Positions 36,914 through 45,298 of a stretch of 64,000 nucleotides of DNA are shown one piece after another. A program made the translations under genes and the position numbers. The notes beneath the pieces were generated by a model that saw only the letters and a program-made list of their open reading frames with translations, made no database searches and had not been told where the DNA came from. How positions within the stretch are numbered: the first letter of the stretch is position 1; each line of letters starts with the position of its first letter. Origin of the DNA: Chitinophaga sp. YR573 (lineage in GTDB: Bacteria > Bacteroidota > Bacteroidia > Chitinophagales > Chitinophagaceae); NCBI RefSeq assembly GCF_900110995.1, contig NZ_FOJF01000001.1:1815199-1879198 (forward strand), written 5' to 3'.

Positions 36914-37381
36914 TTATTTTTGAGCAAATTGACCCACCTGGTAAGTGCCAACCGGAGCACCAAAAGCGATATTAACGCGATTATAACTATTAATAGCAAT
37001 AACACCTAATGTCAGATCTATCAGTTCTGCTTCAGAAAACTGTTCTTTTGCAGCATCGTAAATCTCATCAGGTACCAGGCTTGATTCTATCCTGGTAAGC
37101 GCTTCGGCATAAGCGAATGCAGCACGTTCCCTATCTGTATAAAAAGGAGCTTCTCTCCATGCACTTAACAGATATAAACGTTGCTCTGTTTCACCCATTT
37201 CTCTTAGCTCTTTAGCGTGCATATCCAGGCAGAAAGCACAGCCATTCAACATCGATACTCTAAAATAAACTAATTCCAGAAAAGATTTGGAAAGGGTTGA
37301 TTTTGAAAGATGTCTACCCATAGCAGATAAAGCGCCCATAGCCTGTAAACCTTTCTCTTGTACATTAATTCTTGGTTCCAT
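36914..37381 (-). CDS. Carboxymuconolactone decarboxylase/AhpD-like protein
   Basis: The 155-residue all-helical protein has the AhpD/CMD redox motif CAFCLDMHAKELREMGE (Cys-x-x-Cys followed by His four residues on), with YFRVSMLNG before it and LIDLTLGVIAINSYNRVNIAFGAP after. AhpD-like proteins use the Cys pair in peroxide or electrophile detoxification. It is the first gene of a run with YciI and ECF42, which suggests an oxidative or chemical-stress regulon, but the trigger is unknown. Confidence 0.88.
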   Translation of the reverse strand: MEPRINVQEKGLQAMGALSAMGRHLSKSTLSKSFLELVYFRVSMLNGCAFCLDMHAKELREMGETEQRLYLLSAWREAPFYTDRERAAFAYAEALTRIESSLVPDEIYDAAKEQFSEAELIDLTLGVIAINSYNRVNIAFGAPVGTYQVGQFAQK

Positions 37382-37573
37382 TTTTAACTGATTTTATTGT
37401 TGATAATGTGAAATACACCTCAATAACAATCAGCTTTTAATAATTGGACAAACTTCTCAAAAAAAATAAACTTATCTACATAATTAAATTAAAACAGATG
37501 TAATAATCAGATAATATTATGTCTATAATATTTATTAAATTCATTTATTATTTTGTTTAAAACCCTCACACAA

Positions 37574-38560
37574 ATGAAAAGGAACCCACTATTAATTGTT
37601 TGTTGCCTGGCAGCTGTAGCATTTATTTATTCTTGCCAGAAAACATCAGAAAGTATGCCTAATCCCAAACCAACGGGGGGAGAGAAAGCATTGATCCATC
37701 TACGCCTTGATGGGGACATTACTATTAATCAGTCTGCCTTACCCGGCAGCAGGAAAGCACATAATTATGTGTTTGCCAGAACAGTACGGGACAGTACTAT
37801 TTATGCCGTAGACGTACGCATAGGCAATACGCCTTATGCAGCCGGTGTTTTTAATAACCCGGATTCCATCAACCTGGAATTGCCTTCGAACATCAGCTAT
37901 ACGATTACTGCTGCCGCCTTTAAAAAAGGAAGTGGCGAGGGATTGTATTTCCAGGAAGACGGATTTGGCGATCAGTATTTCTTCAGGCCATTAAGGAGAT
38001 CATTAGAAAACAGGATGCACTATACTGCAAATGATTCCAGTTTCCTTGGTGACCTTACTTATGCCACCACTTTTGCAGCCGACACGACCAGTTCCTTCAA
38101 TGGCTTCTTTCCTGAATTGGATAGCTATACGGGCAGAGTCAATTTTAATGCAGACTCTTCTCAGACATTAAACATCCCCATGAGAAGAGTTGTGTTTGGC
38201 ATTAAGTATAGCGCTGTGAATTTTACCGGTGGATACCTGATTGTCCAATACAGTAATTCAATGCAAACTAAATACCTGACACCCGATAATATCGATAACA
38301 GTCTTAGTATTTATACAGCGAATGATTTCCGGTACAGTGAAACACTTAGCTCATGGGAACGTATTCTTTTCACAATCAAATGGGTAAAGCCTGATGGGAC
38401 TACTACCACTTTAGGAGGAAAAGAACTCATTCCTTTCAACAGAAGTTACATAACGACCGTCAATATTACATTGCCCACAGGATCCACCAATACAAATGCC
38501 GGAATAGGTATTTCCCTCACAGATACTGCGTGGACAAGCACAAACGTAATTAACTTCTAA
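37574..38560 (+). CDS. Lipoprotein of unknown function, tandem paralogue A
   Basis: From the ATG at 37574 the protein is 328 residues with a lipobox (CCLAAVAFIYSC) and a beta-rich mature domain. It aligns along its length with the next gene: ALIHLRLDGDITINQSALPGSR matches KLSIRLNGDITTSQTPFPGTR, the DSTIYAVDVR and AAFKKGS segments recur, and both end LTDTAW followed by VINF or VDF. This alternating beta layout resembles fimbrillin-like surface proteins, but no firm family was recognised. The second gene follows 18 bases later. Confidence 0.65.
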   Translation: MKRNPLLIVCCLAAVAFIYSCQKTSESMPNPKPTGGEKALIHLRLDGDITINQSALPGSRKAHNYVFARTVRDSTIYAVDVRIGNTPYAAGVFNNPDSINLELPSNISYTITAAAFKKGSGEGLYFQEDGFGDQYFFRPLRRSLENRMHYTANDSSFLGDLTYATTFAADTTSSFNGFFPELDSYTGRVNFNADSSQTLNIPMRRVVFGIKYSAVNFTGGYLIVQYSNSMQTKYLTPDNIDNSLSIYTANDFRYSETLSSWERILFTIKWVKPDGTTTTLGGKELIPFNRSYITTVNITLPTGSTNTNAGIGISLTDTAWTSTNVINF

Positions 38561-38578
38561 TCTCCCCAACTTATTAGC

Positions 38579-39589
38579 ATGAAAACAAGATTCATATTAA
38601 TTATTCTAACTGTAGTGACTGTTTTTTATTCCTGTAAAAAATCAGAAAGCAGTAAACCCACACCAGTAGTAGTCACCGGTGAAAAAGTAAAATTGAGTAT
38701 CCGTCTTAATGGAGACATTACTACCAGCCAAACTCCCTTTCCCGGAACAAGGTTGAGCAACAAAAATTATGCATCTGCTAAAGATCTGAACGACAGCACC
38801 ATCTACGCTATAGATGTTCGTGGTACGTACGACGGCTCACTATATGCACAAGGCATTTTTAACACACCAGACAACATTATGTTAGAAATTCCCAAGGGTA
38901 TTAACTACACGATTAAAGTTGCTGCCTTTAAAAAAGGGACCAGTATAGGCTTATGGTGGGGAATAATGTCTCCTGGTTATCAATATTTTGAGCGCCCGTT
39001 GTACAGAACGCTGAAAAATGAAATGGTATACAATTCCGATGTTCCAAACTCTCCGGAGGCACTTGACTATAGATTTTTAGATACATTGTCTTACATGACT
39101 GTTCGTGGAGATATCATCTTTGATATCAGGGAAGAATATCTTTACTCAGAACAGGATAGTTATTATGGTACAACAAATTATATCGCTACAGACTCTTCTT
39201 CTTCTTTCATAAACATTGCACTTAAAAGAATCAGCTTCGGTATTAAGTATAACATGATAAACTACACTGGTGGTACATTAGTAGCTGATTACGATGGTCT
39301 GATGAGGCCAAGATATATTAATACTTACAACTTAACTGACAATCTGGATATCTATACAGCAGACACTTATCGCTGGCAGGATACATTCTTTAACGGACAA
39401 CGGATTCACTTAACACTGAAATGGCAGAGAGATGATGGTGCAGAAGTCCTGTTGGGAGATACGTACCTGTCGCCTTCAAGAAACTCTCTCACCACTGTAA
39501 ATGTGACAATGCCACAATCCAATGCAGTCAAAGCAGTCATTCAATTAACTGATACTGCCTGGCTAGGTAATAATTATGTTGATTTTTAA
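38579..39589 (+). CDS. Lipoprotein of unknown function, tandem paralogue B
   Basis: The 336-residue protein has a lipobox (LTVVTVFYSC) and the same domain plan as paralogue A. Differences cluster in the middle (YFERPLYRTLKNEMVYNSDVPNSPEALDY and the loop after it). The pair is a tandem duplication with considerable divergence, which suggests distinct ligands or partners. No transporter or enzyme gene is attached. Function is unknown. Confidence 0.65.
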   Translation: MKTRFILIILTVVTVFYSCKKSESSKPTPVVVTGEKVKLSIRLNGDITTSQTPFPGTRLSNKNYASAKDLNDSTIYAIDVRGTYDGSLYAQGIFNTPDNIMLEIPKGINYTIKVAAFKKGTSIGLWWGIMSPGYQYFERPLYRTLKNEMVYNSDVPNSPEALDYRFLDTLSYMTVRGDIIFDIREEYLYSEQDSYYGTTNYIATDSSSSFINIALKRISFGIKYNMINYTGGTLVADYDGLMRPRYINTYNLTDNLDIYTADTYRWQDTFFNGQRIHLTLKWQRDDGAEVLLGDTYLSPSRNSLTTVNVTMPQSNAVKAVIQLTDTAWLGNNYVDF

Positions 39590-39599
39590 TATCAGACTA

Positions 39600-39628
39600 T
39601 TAAGGGATAGCAGATTGCTATCCCTTAA
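39600..39628. terminator. Bidirectional terminator, 13-bp stem
   Basis: TTAAGGGATAGCA (39600-39612) pairs perfectly with TGCTATCCCTTAA (39616-39628) between the convergent lipoprotein B and methionine aminopeptidase genes. Confidence 0.8.
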
Positions 39629-39632
39629 TAAC

Positions 39633-40433
39633 TTAATAATAAGATGAGTTTAAGGCACTATTCGCCTTTTCCGCCTTTTCTATGAGCGTATAATCAGATA
39701 AGATAAGAGCTTCTCCTTTTTTAACACATACATCGTGTTCAAAATGTACCGATGGTTTACCATCCTTTGTTCTGATCGTCCATCCATCCGTATCAGTATA
39801 GACATGCCTGCTCCCCATATTAATCATAGGTTCAATAGCCAGTGTCAGGTTCTCCTTCATTAATATACCAGAGCCTTTCTTACCATAATTAGGCACCTGG
39901 GGATCCTCATGCATATCACGTCCCAGGCCATGCCCTACCAGTTCCCTCACTACACCATATCCTTCATTCTCATTAAAAACCTGGATAGCATTAGCAATAT
40001 CCCCTACTCTGTTCCCTGATACCGCATATTTTATCCCCTCATATAAAGACGCTTTGGTAATACGTACCAGCTTCAAAACAGCGGCATTAACCTCTCCTAA
40101 AATGAATGTATAGGCATGATCTCCATGATAACCGTTTTTATAAACCCCTACATCCACAGATACGATATCCCCATCCCTCAAAGGGGTTTTATTGGGGAAA
40201 CCATGCACAACTGCATCATTTACCGAAGTAGTGATATTATGCGGATAACCATGATAATTCAGAAAAGAGGGCGTAGCCTGATGGTCTGCAATAAATTCAG
40301 CAGCTAATTTATCAAGATCAAGGGTTGTAAGCCCCGGTTTTAAGATTTTAGCTATCTCTGCTATAGCAGCACTCACCAGCAATGCACTTGTCTGCATTAG
40401 TTTGATTTCATCCTCAGTTTTGTACTTAATCAT
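39633..40433 (-). CDS. map: Type I methionine aminopeptidase
   Basis: The 266-residue pita-bread fold enzyme removes the N-terminal Met from new proteins. Motifs in order are NDAVVHGFPN (His), GDIVSVDVGVYKNGYHGDHAYTF (two metal Asp), GHGLGRDMHEDPQVPNY (His), LAIEPMINMG (Glu) and VHFEHDVCV (Glu), the full metal set. No N-terminal extension is present. Most bacteria carry a map gene next to ribosomal protein genes; this one is isolated and may be an additional copy. Confidence 0.93.
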   Translation of the reverse strand: MIKYKTEDEIKLMQTSALLVSAAIAEIAKILKPGLTTLDLDKLAAEFIADHQATPSFLNYHGYPHNITTSVNDAVVHGFPNKTPLRDGDIVSVDVGVYKNGYHGDHAYTFILGEVNAAVLKLVRITKASLYEGIKYAVSGNRVGDIANAIQVFNENEGYGVVRELVGHGLGRDMHEDPQVPNYGKKGSGILMKENLTLAIEPMINMGSRHVYTDTDGWTIRTKDGKPSVHFEHDVCVKKGEALILSDYTLIEKAEKANSALNSSYY

Positions 40434-40528
40434 CCCTGCAAATTACTTAATTTCATGGAGGAGAGAAATAGTTCTGATCGCGGAATTGTTTAAAAGAGGC
40501 AGGGGGGTAGGGCTAACAATCTGAATTT

Positions 40529-40852
40529 TTAATTTGCTTTGTAGATGATGTGATTCTGATATTCTCCTACGACTACTTTCCCGTAAATAGTCCTGGTCCA
40601 GCCGTTCTCAAAACCATGATTATTCGCAATCAGGAATCCTTTATGCGCATCTGTTTTAATAATCTTGTGAGCATCAATATATCGTCCTCTCACTTTACAG
40701 AATACAATATCACCTATTTTGTATTCACCGGCTTTTTCAAAGGTTAAATGGGTGCCGCTCTTCAGAATGGGTAACATTGAGCTGCCAAATGCTTTCATTT
40801 TCCCTTTACCCGTTGATTCCAGCTCGCTCTTCAATCTCTCGTACTTGTTCAT
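40529..40852 (-). CDS. Small S24/S26-like peptidase-fold protein
   Basis: The 107-residue protein has no membrane segment. It shows the S24/S26 fold: FGSSMLPILKSGTHLTF (Ser25 at the nucleophile position), YKIGDIVFCKV, then AHKIIKTDAHKGFLIANNHG, where His62 or Lys63 would be the general base, and YGKVVVGEYQ. Ser-His usage resembles Sec11-type enzymes. Proteins like this occur as orphan maturation proteases or as cut-down LexA/signal-peptidase relatives. No operon partner is close, so the substrate is unknown. Confidence 0.65.
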   Translation of the reverse strand: MNKYERLKSELESTGKGKMKAFGSSMLPILKSGTHLTFEKAGEYKIGDIVFCKVRGRYIDAHKIIKTDAHKGFLIANNHGFENGWTRTIYGKVVVGEYQNHIIYKAN

Positions 40853-40928
40853 TTTTTAAATTTTTCATTTGTATATTATTTATACACAAAGCAAGTACTC
40901 AAGTATGCAGCCTATCTGCGCAGATGGA

Positions 40929-40958
40929 AAGGCCTTACAGCTTGCACCGTAAGGCCTT
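40929..40958 (-). terminator. Terminator after the SMP-30-like gene
   Basis: AAGGCCTTAC (40929-40938) pairs with GTAAGGCCTT (40949-40958), ten bases beyond the stop of the minus-strand gene at 40968; TCCATC follows on that strand. Confidence 0.65.
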
Positions 40959-40967
40959 GATTTATAA

Positions 40968-41900
40968 TCAGAAAGTTATCTCCTGTAATAAAAAGTCCGT
41001 ACTCCTGGGAGCCTTAGGATCAAACAGTTCACTTAGTTTAGCATTTAAAACATGATACTTCCCGTTTACCAAAACGCCGGTTGTAGGAAATGGCAGCATG
41101 CTTGCTTTGGAACTGATAATATTGGCGCTTGTCCAGTTATCCGATGATTTCAGCTGGAAAATTCGGGAGGAGGCATTGGATACTGCCACCAATTCATTTT
41201 TACCATTCAGGATTAATCCGTCAGCACCCTTCAGTTCATCCACTTTAATGGTTTTAATATTGGTGGGCTTTTTAATATCGATCTTATATAACAGACCTTT
41301 ATTAGATTGGGCCACTATCAGATAACCATCAGGATGATAAACAATTCCATTTAAGTTGAAACTTTCTCCGGTCCATGCTTCGTCCTGTGCAAAGATGGAA
41401 GCATGATGGTTTTTATCTACTTTAAAAATGACAGGAGAAAAACTATTTGTTACATACAGGTTCCCTTCGTTATCCAATGTGAGATCATTGATAAAGTTAG
41501 GATGACCGGGATTAAGCGCTCCCAAATCAACTTTAAATTTACGTTTGCCTGATGTCAGATCATACCCGATAATTTCAGATAATTTATACGCTGTTGCTGG
41601 ATTGGTTTTAACGGCTACACCATTATCTACATTGGTAACAAACAGTGTATTACTTTTTTCATCTGCCAGAATACCTATTGTTGCTACCAGCTCAGGGTCT
41701 TGTGTGAATGGCCTATAATTACCTTTAAAATCCAGCTTACCTATCTGGGCGGTATTAATGGAGCTTACAAAGAAAACGTTTTGTTTTTTGCTGTATGCAG
41801 TTCCTTCCGGATATAGCTTGTCGGCATGTATGGGAATGTTTTGTCCGAAAGTGAAAGAGCTTATGCCCAAAAGCATACTGATTGCGAATGTACTTTTCAT
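40968..41900 (-). CDS. Secreted SMP-30/gluconolactonase-like beta-propeller
   Basis: The 310-residue protein has a signal peptide (MKSTFAISMLLGISSFTFGQ) and a six-bladed propeller pattern with repeated Asn/Asp turns: PEGTAYSKKQNVFFVSS, ADEKSNTLFVTN, INDLTLDNEGNLYVTNSFSPVIFKVD, NGIVYHPDGYLIVAQSNKGLLYKID, GLILNGKNELVAVSN. SMP-30/LRE propellers hydrolyse lactones with a bound metal, but many are only binding proteins. Export and single-gene context give no substrate. The Crp/Fnr gene upstream is on the same strand but 98 bases away. Confidence 0.75.
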   Translation of the reverse strand: MKSTFAISMLLGISSFTFGQNIPIHADKLYPEGTAYSKKQNVFFVSSINTAQIGKLDFKGNYRPFTQDPELVATIGILADEKSNTLFVTNVDNGVAVKTNPATAYKLSEIIGYDLTSGKRKFKVDLGALNPGHPNFINDLTLDNEGNLYVTNSFSPVIFKVDKNHHASIFAQDEAWTGESFNLNGIVYHPDGYLIVAQSNKGLLYKIDIKKPTNIKTIKVDELKGADGLILNGKNELVAVSNASSRIFQLKSSDNWTSANIISSKASMLPFPTTGVLVNGKYHVLNAKLSELFDPKAPRSTDFLLQEITF

Positions 41901-41998
41901 CGTTGTTTAATTTTGCGTTAATTGCTAATGCAAAATTTCACAATTACAGCAGGCTGACGAAGGTCAATTATCACTTTGATTTTGTGATAAAAGTCACA

Positions 41999-42568
41999 TC
42001 AGGAACGGTATAAACGACTTAACGTTTCGCGGGAGACACCGAGGTAGGATGCTATAAATGATTTAGGGATACGGTTAATCAGATGAGGATATTGCTGAAT
42101 AAAATTTTCGTAACGTTCCTTTACACTGCCCATGATCATCAGTTGTAATCGTTTCTGCAGGGAGATATAACCCAGGTTGGCTTTCACCGCTACAAAATGT
42201 TCATATTTCCTCATTTCGGAAACCAACTTCTCCCTGTTCTCCAAGGTAATACCAAGTACTTCGCTATCTTCCAGACAATCAATATTGATGGTAGCGGCTG
42301 ATTGTTTAAAAAAGGCTTCTCTGTCTGTAATCCACCAATCCTCAACCCCGAACTGATAAATGAATTCCTTTCCGGTATTACTATCAGACATATAAGCTTT
42401 CAAACAGCCTTTCAGTACAAAATACTCATACTTTACGCTATTCCCTTCCTGTACAAGAAAAGAGTGTTTCTTCAGTTTTTTAAATACAAAATGGCTGAGG
42501 ATATAATCAAATTCTTCATCTGATAATGGGCTGATAACACCTATATGATCTTTAAGTAAATGAGGCAC
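41999..42568 (-). CDS. Crp/Fnr family regulator
   Basis: The 189-residue protein has the cyclic-nucleotide-binding beta-roll (LVQEGNSVKYEYFVLKGCLKAYMSDSNTGKEFIYQFG), a dimer helix and a C-terminal helix-turn-helix ending RIPKSFIASYLGVSRETLSRLYRS. The Arg/Glu residues that hold cAMP are not conserved, as is usual in this Bacteroidota subgroup, and no Fe-S cysteines are seen. The DNA-binding region is slightly short but complete. Confidence 0.87.
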   Translation of the reverse strand: MPHLLKDHIGVISPLSDEEFDYILSHFVFKKLKKHSFLVQEGNSVKYEYFVLKGCLKAYMSDSNTGKEFIYQFGVEDWWITDREAFFKQSAATINIDCLEDSEVLGITLENREKLVSEMRKYEHFVAVKANLGYISLQKRLQLMIMGSVKERYENFIQQYPHLINRIPKSFIASYLGVSRETLSRLYRS

Positions 42569-42587
42569 AGCGTAAAATAGTTAAAAG

Positions 42588-42618
42588 AAAAAGGATAGCA
42601 CAATTGCTACCCTTTTTT
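42588..42618 (-). terminator. Terminator downstream of the hydroxylase gene
   Basis: AAAAAGGATAGCA (42588-42600) pairs, with one mismatch, with TGCTACCCTTTTTT (42605-42618). It lies beyond the stop of the minus-strand hydroxylase (42638) and upstream of the Crp/Fnr start (42568). Confidence 0.65.
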
Positions 42619-42637
42619 AATTCGGTTAGGGGGGATA

Positions 42638-43273
42638 TCAGACTAAGTTGTGTGTATCCTTATTGAAATCGGAACGCAGCATCTTATCCCATATGGCCGT
42701 ACTTACGCCAAATCCTTTTGTAGCATCCTGGTAGTGATGCAGCATATGGTGCTGTTTTACCCTTTTCATCAGGCCGCTCTTAAAATTATGATGATGCATG
42801 GCATAATGCAGCATATCATAAATCAGGTAGCCAATCAGGAAACCAGGGAAAAAAGCATGCAAAGCCGCTTTATCCTTGATAAGCCAGGCGAAAAGGCTGT
42901 AAAACAATATGGCAAGCGGGATACTGGCAGAAGGCGGCATTACCAGCCTCATTTTGTCCCTGGGGTAGTCGTGATGTACCCCGTGAAAGATAAAATGCAG
43001 CCTTAAAGCCCATTTTTGCTTGGGAATATAATGAAAAATGAACCTGTGCAGCACGTACTCTGTTGCTGTCCATATAGCCAGCCCCAGCGCCATATATGCT
43101 ATAAAGGTCAGGCCGCTGATCCCCTCTGAAAAAGATTTATAGATGAAAAAGCCTACCGTAGGCACGTAAATGTAAAGAGGTACAGTAAAATGAACCTTTG
43201 ACAAGCTCTCCAACAGTCCACTTTTAAACATCCTTGTCGATTCTGACGAATTTGAAACATAATTTTTAGCCAT
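42638..43273 (-). CDS. Membrane fatty acid hydroxylase / sterol desaturase superfamily
   Basis: The 211-residue protein has about four membrane segments and the di-iron histidine boxes of the family: HRFIFHY, HFIFHGVHHDYP, HYAMHHH and KQHHMLHHYQ. The pattern fits fatty acid 2-hydroxylases better than carotene hydroxylases. In Bacteroidota such enzymes hydroxylate fatty acids of sphingolipids or ornithine lipids. It is monocistronic. Confidence 0.87.
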   Translation of the reverse strand: MAKNYVSNSSESTRMFKSGLLESLSKVHFTVPLYIYVPTVGFFIYKSFSEGISGLTFIAYMALGLAIWTATEYVLHRFIFHYIPKQKWALRLHFIFHGVHHDYPRDKMRLVMPPSASIPLAILFYSLFAWLIKDKAALHAFFPGFLIGYLIYDMLHYAMHHHNFKSGLMKRVKQHHMLHHYQDATKGFGVSTAIWDKMLRSDFNKDTHNLV

Positions 43274-43495
43274 TGCTACTGATTTTTATCGTTCCTCCTA
43301 AGTTGGTGATTCCTGAATTTAGTCCAAATTTCGGCTAAATAGTTAAATCCTTACCATTTCCCAACATTAAAAATAGATAAAATTGAGGTATTACTTAAAC
43401 AGGAGTGTCATGAAAGTGCCAAAAAAACACTTAAATCGTCACCACAACTGTCCCGCTCTCCTCCACGACCTTTGCCTAAATTAATAATTAAAGCA

Positions 43496-44593
43496 ATGAC
43501 TAATCAACGTGAAACACCTGGTATGGTGAAAGCATTAACTGCAGAGGAGCGTCAATCCATAGAAATATTTTACAGCGCCTGGAAGGAGAAAAACCCTTCG
43601 TTGCTGGATGAGGTATGTACCCCCGACTGGCAAGATATCCCATTAGGTAAGGACCAGGTAGATGGCCCTCAGGGATTGAAAGATATCATCAGTCACTTTA
43701 CAACTATATTACCAGACATAGAAATCATCATTCATGAGATTTTTGGTACACATGAACGTGCCGGGGTAAGGGCAGCCATCTCGTTTACCCATCAGCATGA
43801 GGTATTGGGAATTCCAGCTACCGGCAAAAAGGTCACTATCGCCCTCCACGAGTTTCACTACCTGAAAGAAGGTAAATTAACGCATACCTGGCACCTGGAA
43901 GACTGGTTCAGCCTGTTGATGCAGAGCTCACCTAAAACGGCGGTTATCACTGGTATCAGCAGTGGCATTGGCCTGGCATTAGCACAGAAACTGTTAAACG
44001 AGAACTACCATGTAATCGGCACTTCCAGATCAGGGAAGATGGAAGGTTTTCATCACCCTAATCTCCATGTAATCCCGCTGGAAGCTACCGATAAAGACAG
44101 TATCCAACAGGCCATCAGCCAGATTCCCAAACTAACCAGGGGCATAGACCTGCTGATCAATAATGCCGGAACCGCCCCGGACGTGTTCGATATCAATCCT
44201 GAAATAAATGCCTTTAATCAAACATTAGCTACGAATGTAACAGGAGTAGTATTCTTTACAGAACCTTTACTACCATACTTAAAAGAAGGCGCACAGGTAG
44301 TCTTTATTTCCAGTAATATGGGATTGCCGAGGAATGCGGATAGTAATGGCCCTGGTTATAGAATGTCCAAAGCGGCTGTTAATATGTATGCTTCCATATT
44401 GGCTAAACGGGTTGCTGAAAGAGGAATCCGTGTAACACCTATGCATCCGGGCTGGGTACAAACCAAACTAGGTGGTAGCCAGGCACCCTATACACCGGAG
44501 CAGGCTGCTGATGCACTCTACCATGGGATAACCACTAATGTGGAAAGTGGCAAATTCTGGAATACCACAATCAATGCAATAGAAGAGTTTTAA
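43496..44593 (+). CDS. Fusion of a SnoaL-like domain and a short-chain dehydrogenase
   Basis: From the ATG at 43496 the protein is 365 residues. Residues ~10-145 form a SnoaL/ester-cyclase-like NTF2 domain (IEIFYSAWKEKNPSLLDEVC…DWQDIP, VLGIPATGKKV, THTWHLEDW). Residues ~150-365 form a classical SDR with TGISSGIG, NNAGTA, catalytic Ser in ISSN and Tyr-x-x-x-Lys in YRMSK. The two domains are usually separate proteins. The join may channel a polar intermediate between isomerase/cyclase-like and redox steps. The upstream TTG start of the longer frame is unlikely. Confidence 0.82.
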   Translation: MTNQRETPGMVKALTAEERQSIEIFYSAWKEKNPSLLDEVCTPDWQDIPLGKDQVDGPQGLKDIISHFTTILPDIEIIIHEIFGTHERAGVRAAISFTHQHEVLGIPATGKKVTIALHEFHYLKEGKLTHTWHLEDWFSLLMQSSPKTAVITGISSGIGLALAQKLLNENYHVIGTSRSGKMEGFHHPNLHVIPLEATDKDSIQQAISQIPKLTRGIDLLINNAGTAPDVFDINPEINAFNQTLATNVTGVVFFTEPLLPYLKEGAQVVFISSNMGLPRNADSNGPGYRMSKAAVNMYASILAKRVAERGIRVTPMHPGWVQTKLGGSQAPYTPEQAADALYHGITTNVESGKFWNTTINAIEEF

Positions 44594-44659
44594 GTTAAAC
44601 AGGCTGTCAAAAGTAATTAATACACTCTTGTAGCAAAACATAATAGGCTCCGTCGGAAC

Positions 44660-44738
44660 CCCGTGTTTGTAGCAACGATCTATCTTCTCCATAATAGACT
44701 CCGTTAGGAATCTCGCGTTAAATTGCTACAAACACGGG
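44660..44738. repeat. Palindromic repeat with 16-bp perfect inverted arms
   Basis: CCCGTGTTTGTAGCAA (44660-44675) is repeated inverted at 44723-44738. The flanks continue the symmetry imperfectly (GGCTCCGTCGGAAC on the left, ACTCCTAACGAAGTC on the right), and related words occur at 44783-44803 and in the terminator at 58803. No coding sequence overlaps it. It is probably one copy of a dispersed short palindromic element. Confidence 0.65.
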
Positions 44739-44916
44739 ACTCCTAACGAAGTCGGTTTTGTTGGTTAATATGATAGTACAAATACGGGGCTTCGATGGAG
44801 CCTTTTTAGTATCTACTAATACTTTTGCATTCTTATGTTTGAAAAAAACAGCTTGTTTATATCGGGGTGAGCCGACAAATTTCCGAACCAGTTTTTTAGA
44901 CGATTTAACCCGATAT

Positions 44917-45111
44917 TCAATGGGCAGCTACAGCCTCGTCATTGGCCCAGCCAGCTACCAGCATGAACACGGCCGGGTCTTCGGATTGCTGAAAGAGATT
45001 ATAATACAGACACCCAGGTTCGCTGCGAACGGGCTCCACGAGTTCGAGCAGGAGTTCCCTGACTTGCTCGCGGTATTCAGGCTTGCTCCGGATGGTCGCT
45101 GAAAGAATACA
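44917..45111 (-). pseudogene. Remnant of an antibiotic biosynthesis monooxygenase (ABM/YgiN-like) gene
   Basis: Read on the minus strand from just after an in-frame stop at 45112-45114, the codons give CILSATIRSKPEYREQV…LLELVEPVRSEPGCLYYNLFQQ…VFMLVAGWANDEAVAAH, then stop at 44917-44919. This is the body of a small ABM quinol-monooxygenase domain. There is no start codon and the C-terminal quarter (normally HF.TPHF…) is missing. This identity explains a coding-like signal here that the overlapping plus-strand frame (44758-45102) does not. It is decayed, next to a palindromic repeat. Confidence 0.65.
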
Positions 45112-45298
45112 TTAACAAATATCCGGGGGTTCCCCCTTCCGGAACACTGGTATACCCCTCAATGTAACAGCTCCCCTTTGCGGGGCTTTTTTGTCTGTAT
45201 GGGAAAATATTTCTGTAAAAAAGCTAAGAAAATCGCTGACAAGTGCTTTATCCTATAAACACATCTATTCAGCATTTTATTTTTTAAACAGAAACTAT

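Noticed and set aside
44758..45102. Plus-strand frame of 114 codons
   Set aside because: It is the shadow of the minus-strand monooxygenase remnant and of the palindromic repeat; its own translation has no family features.
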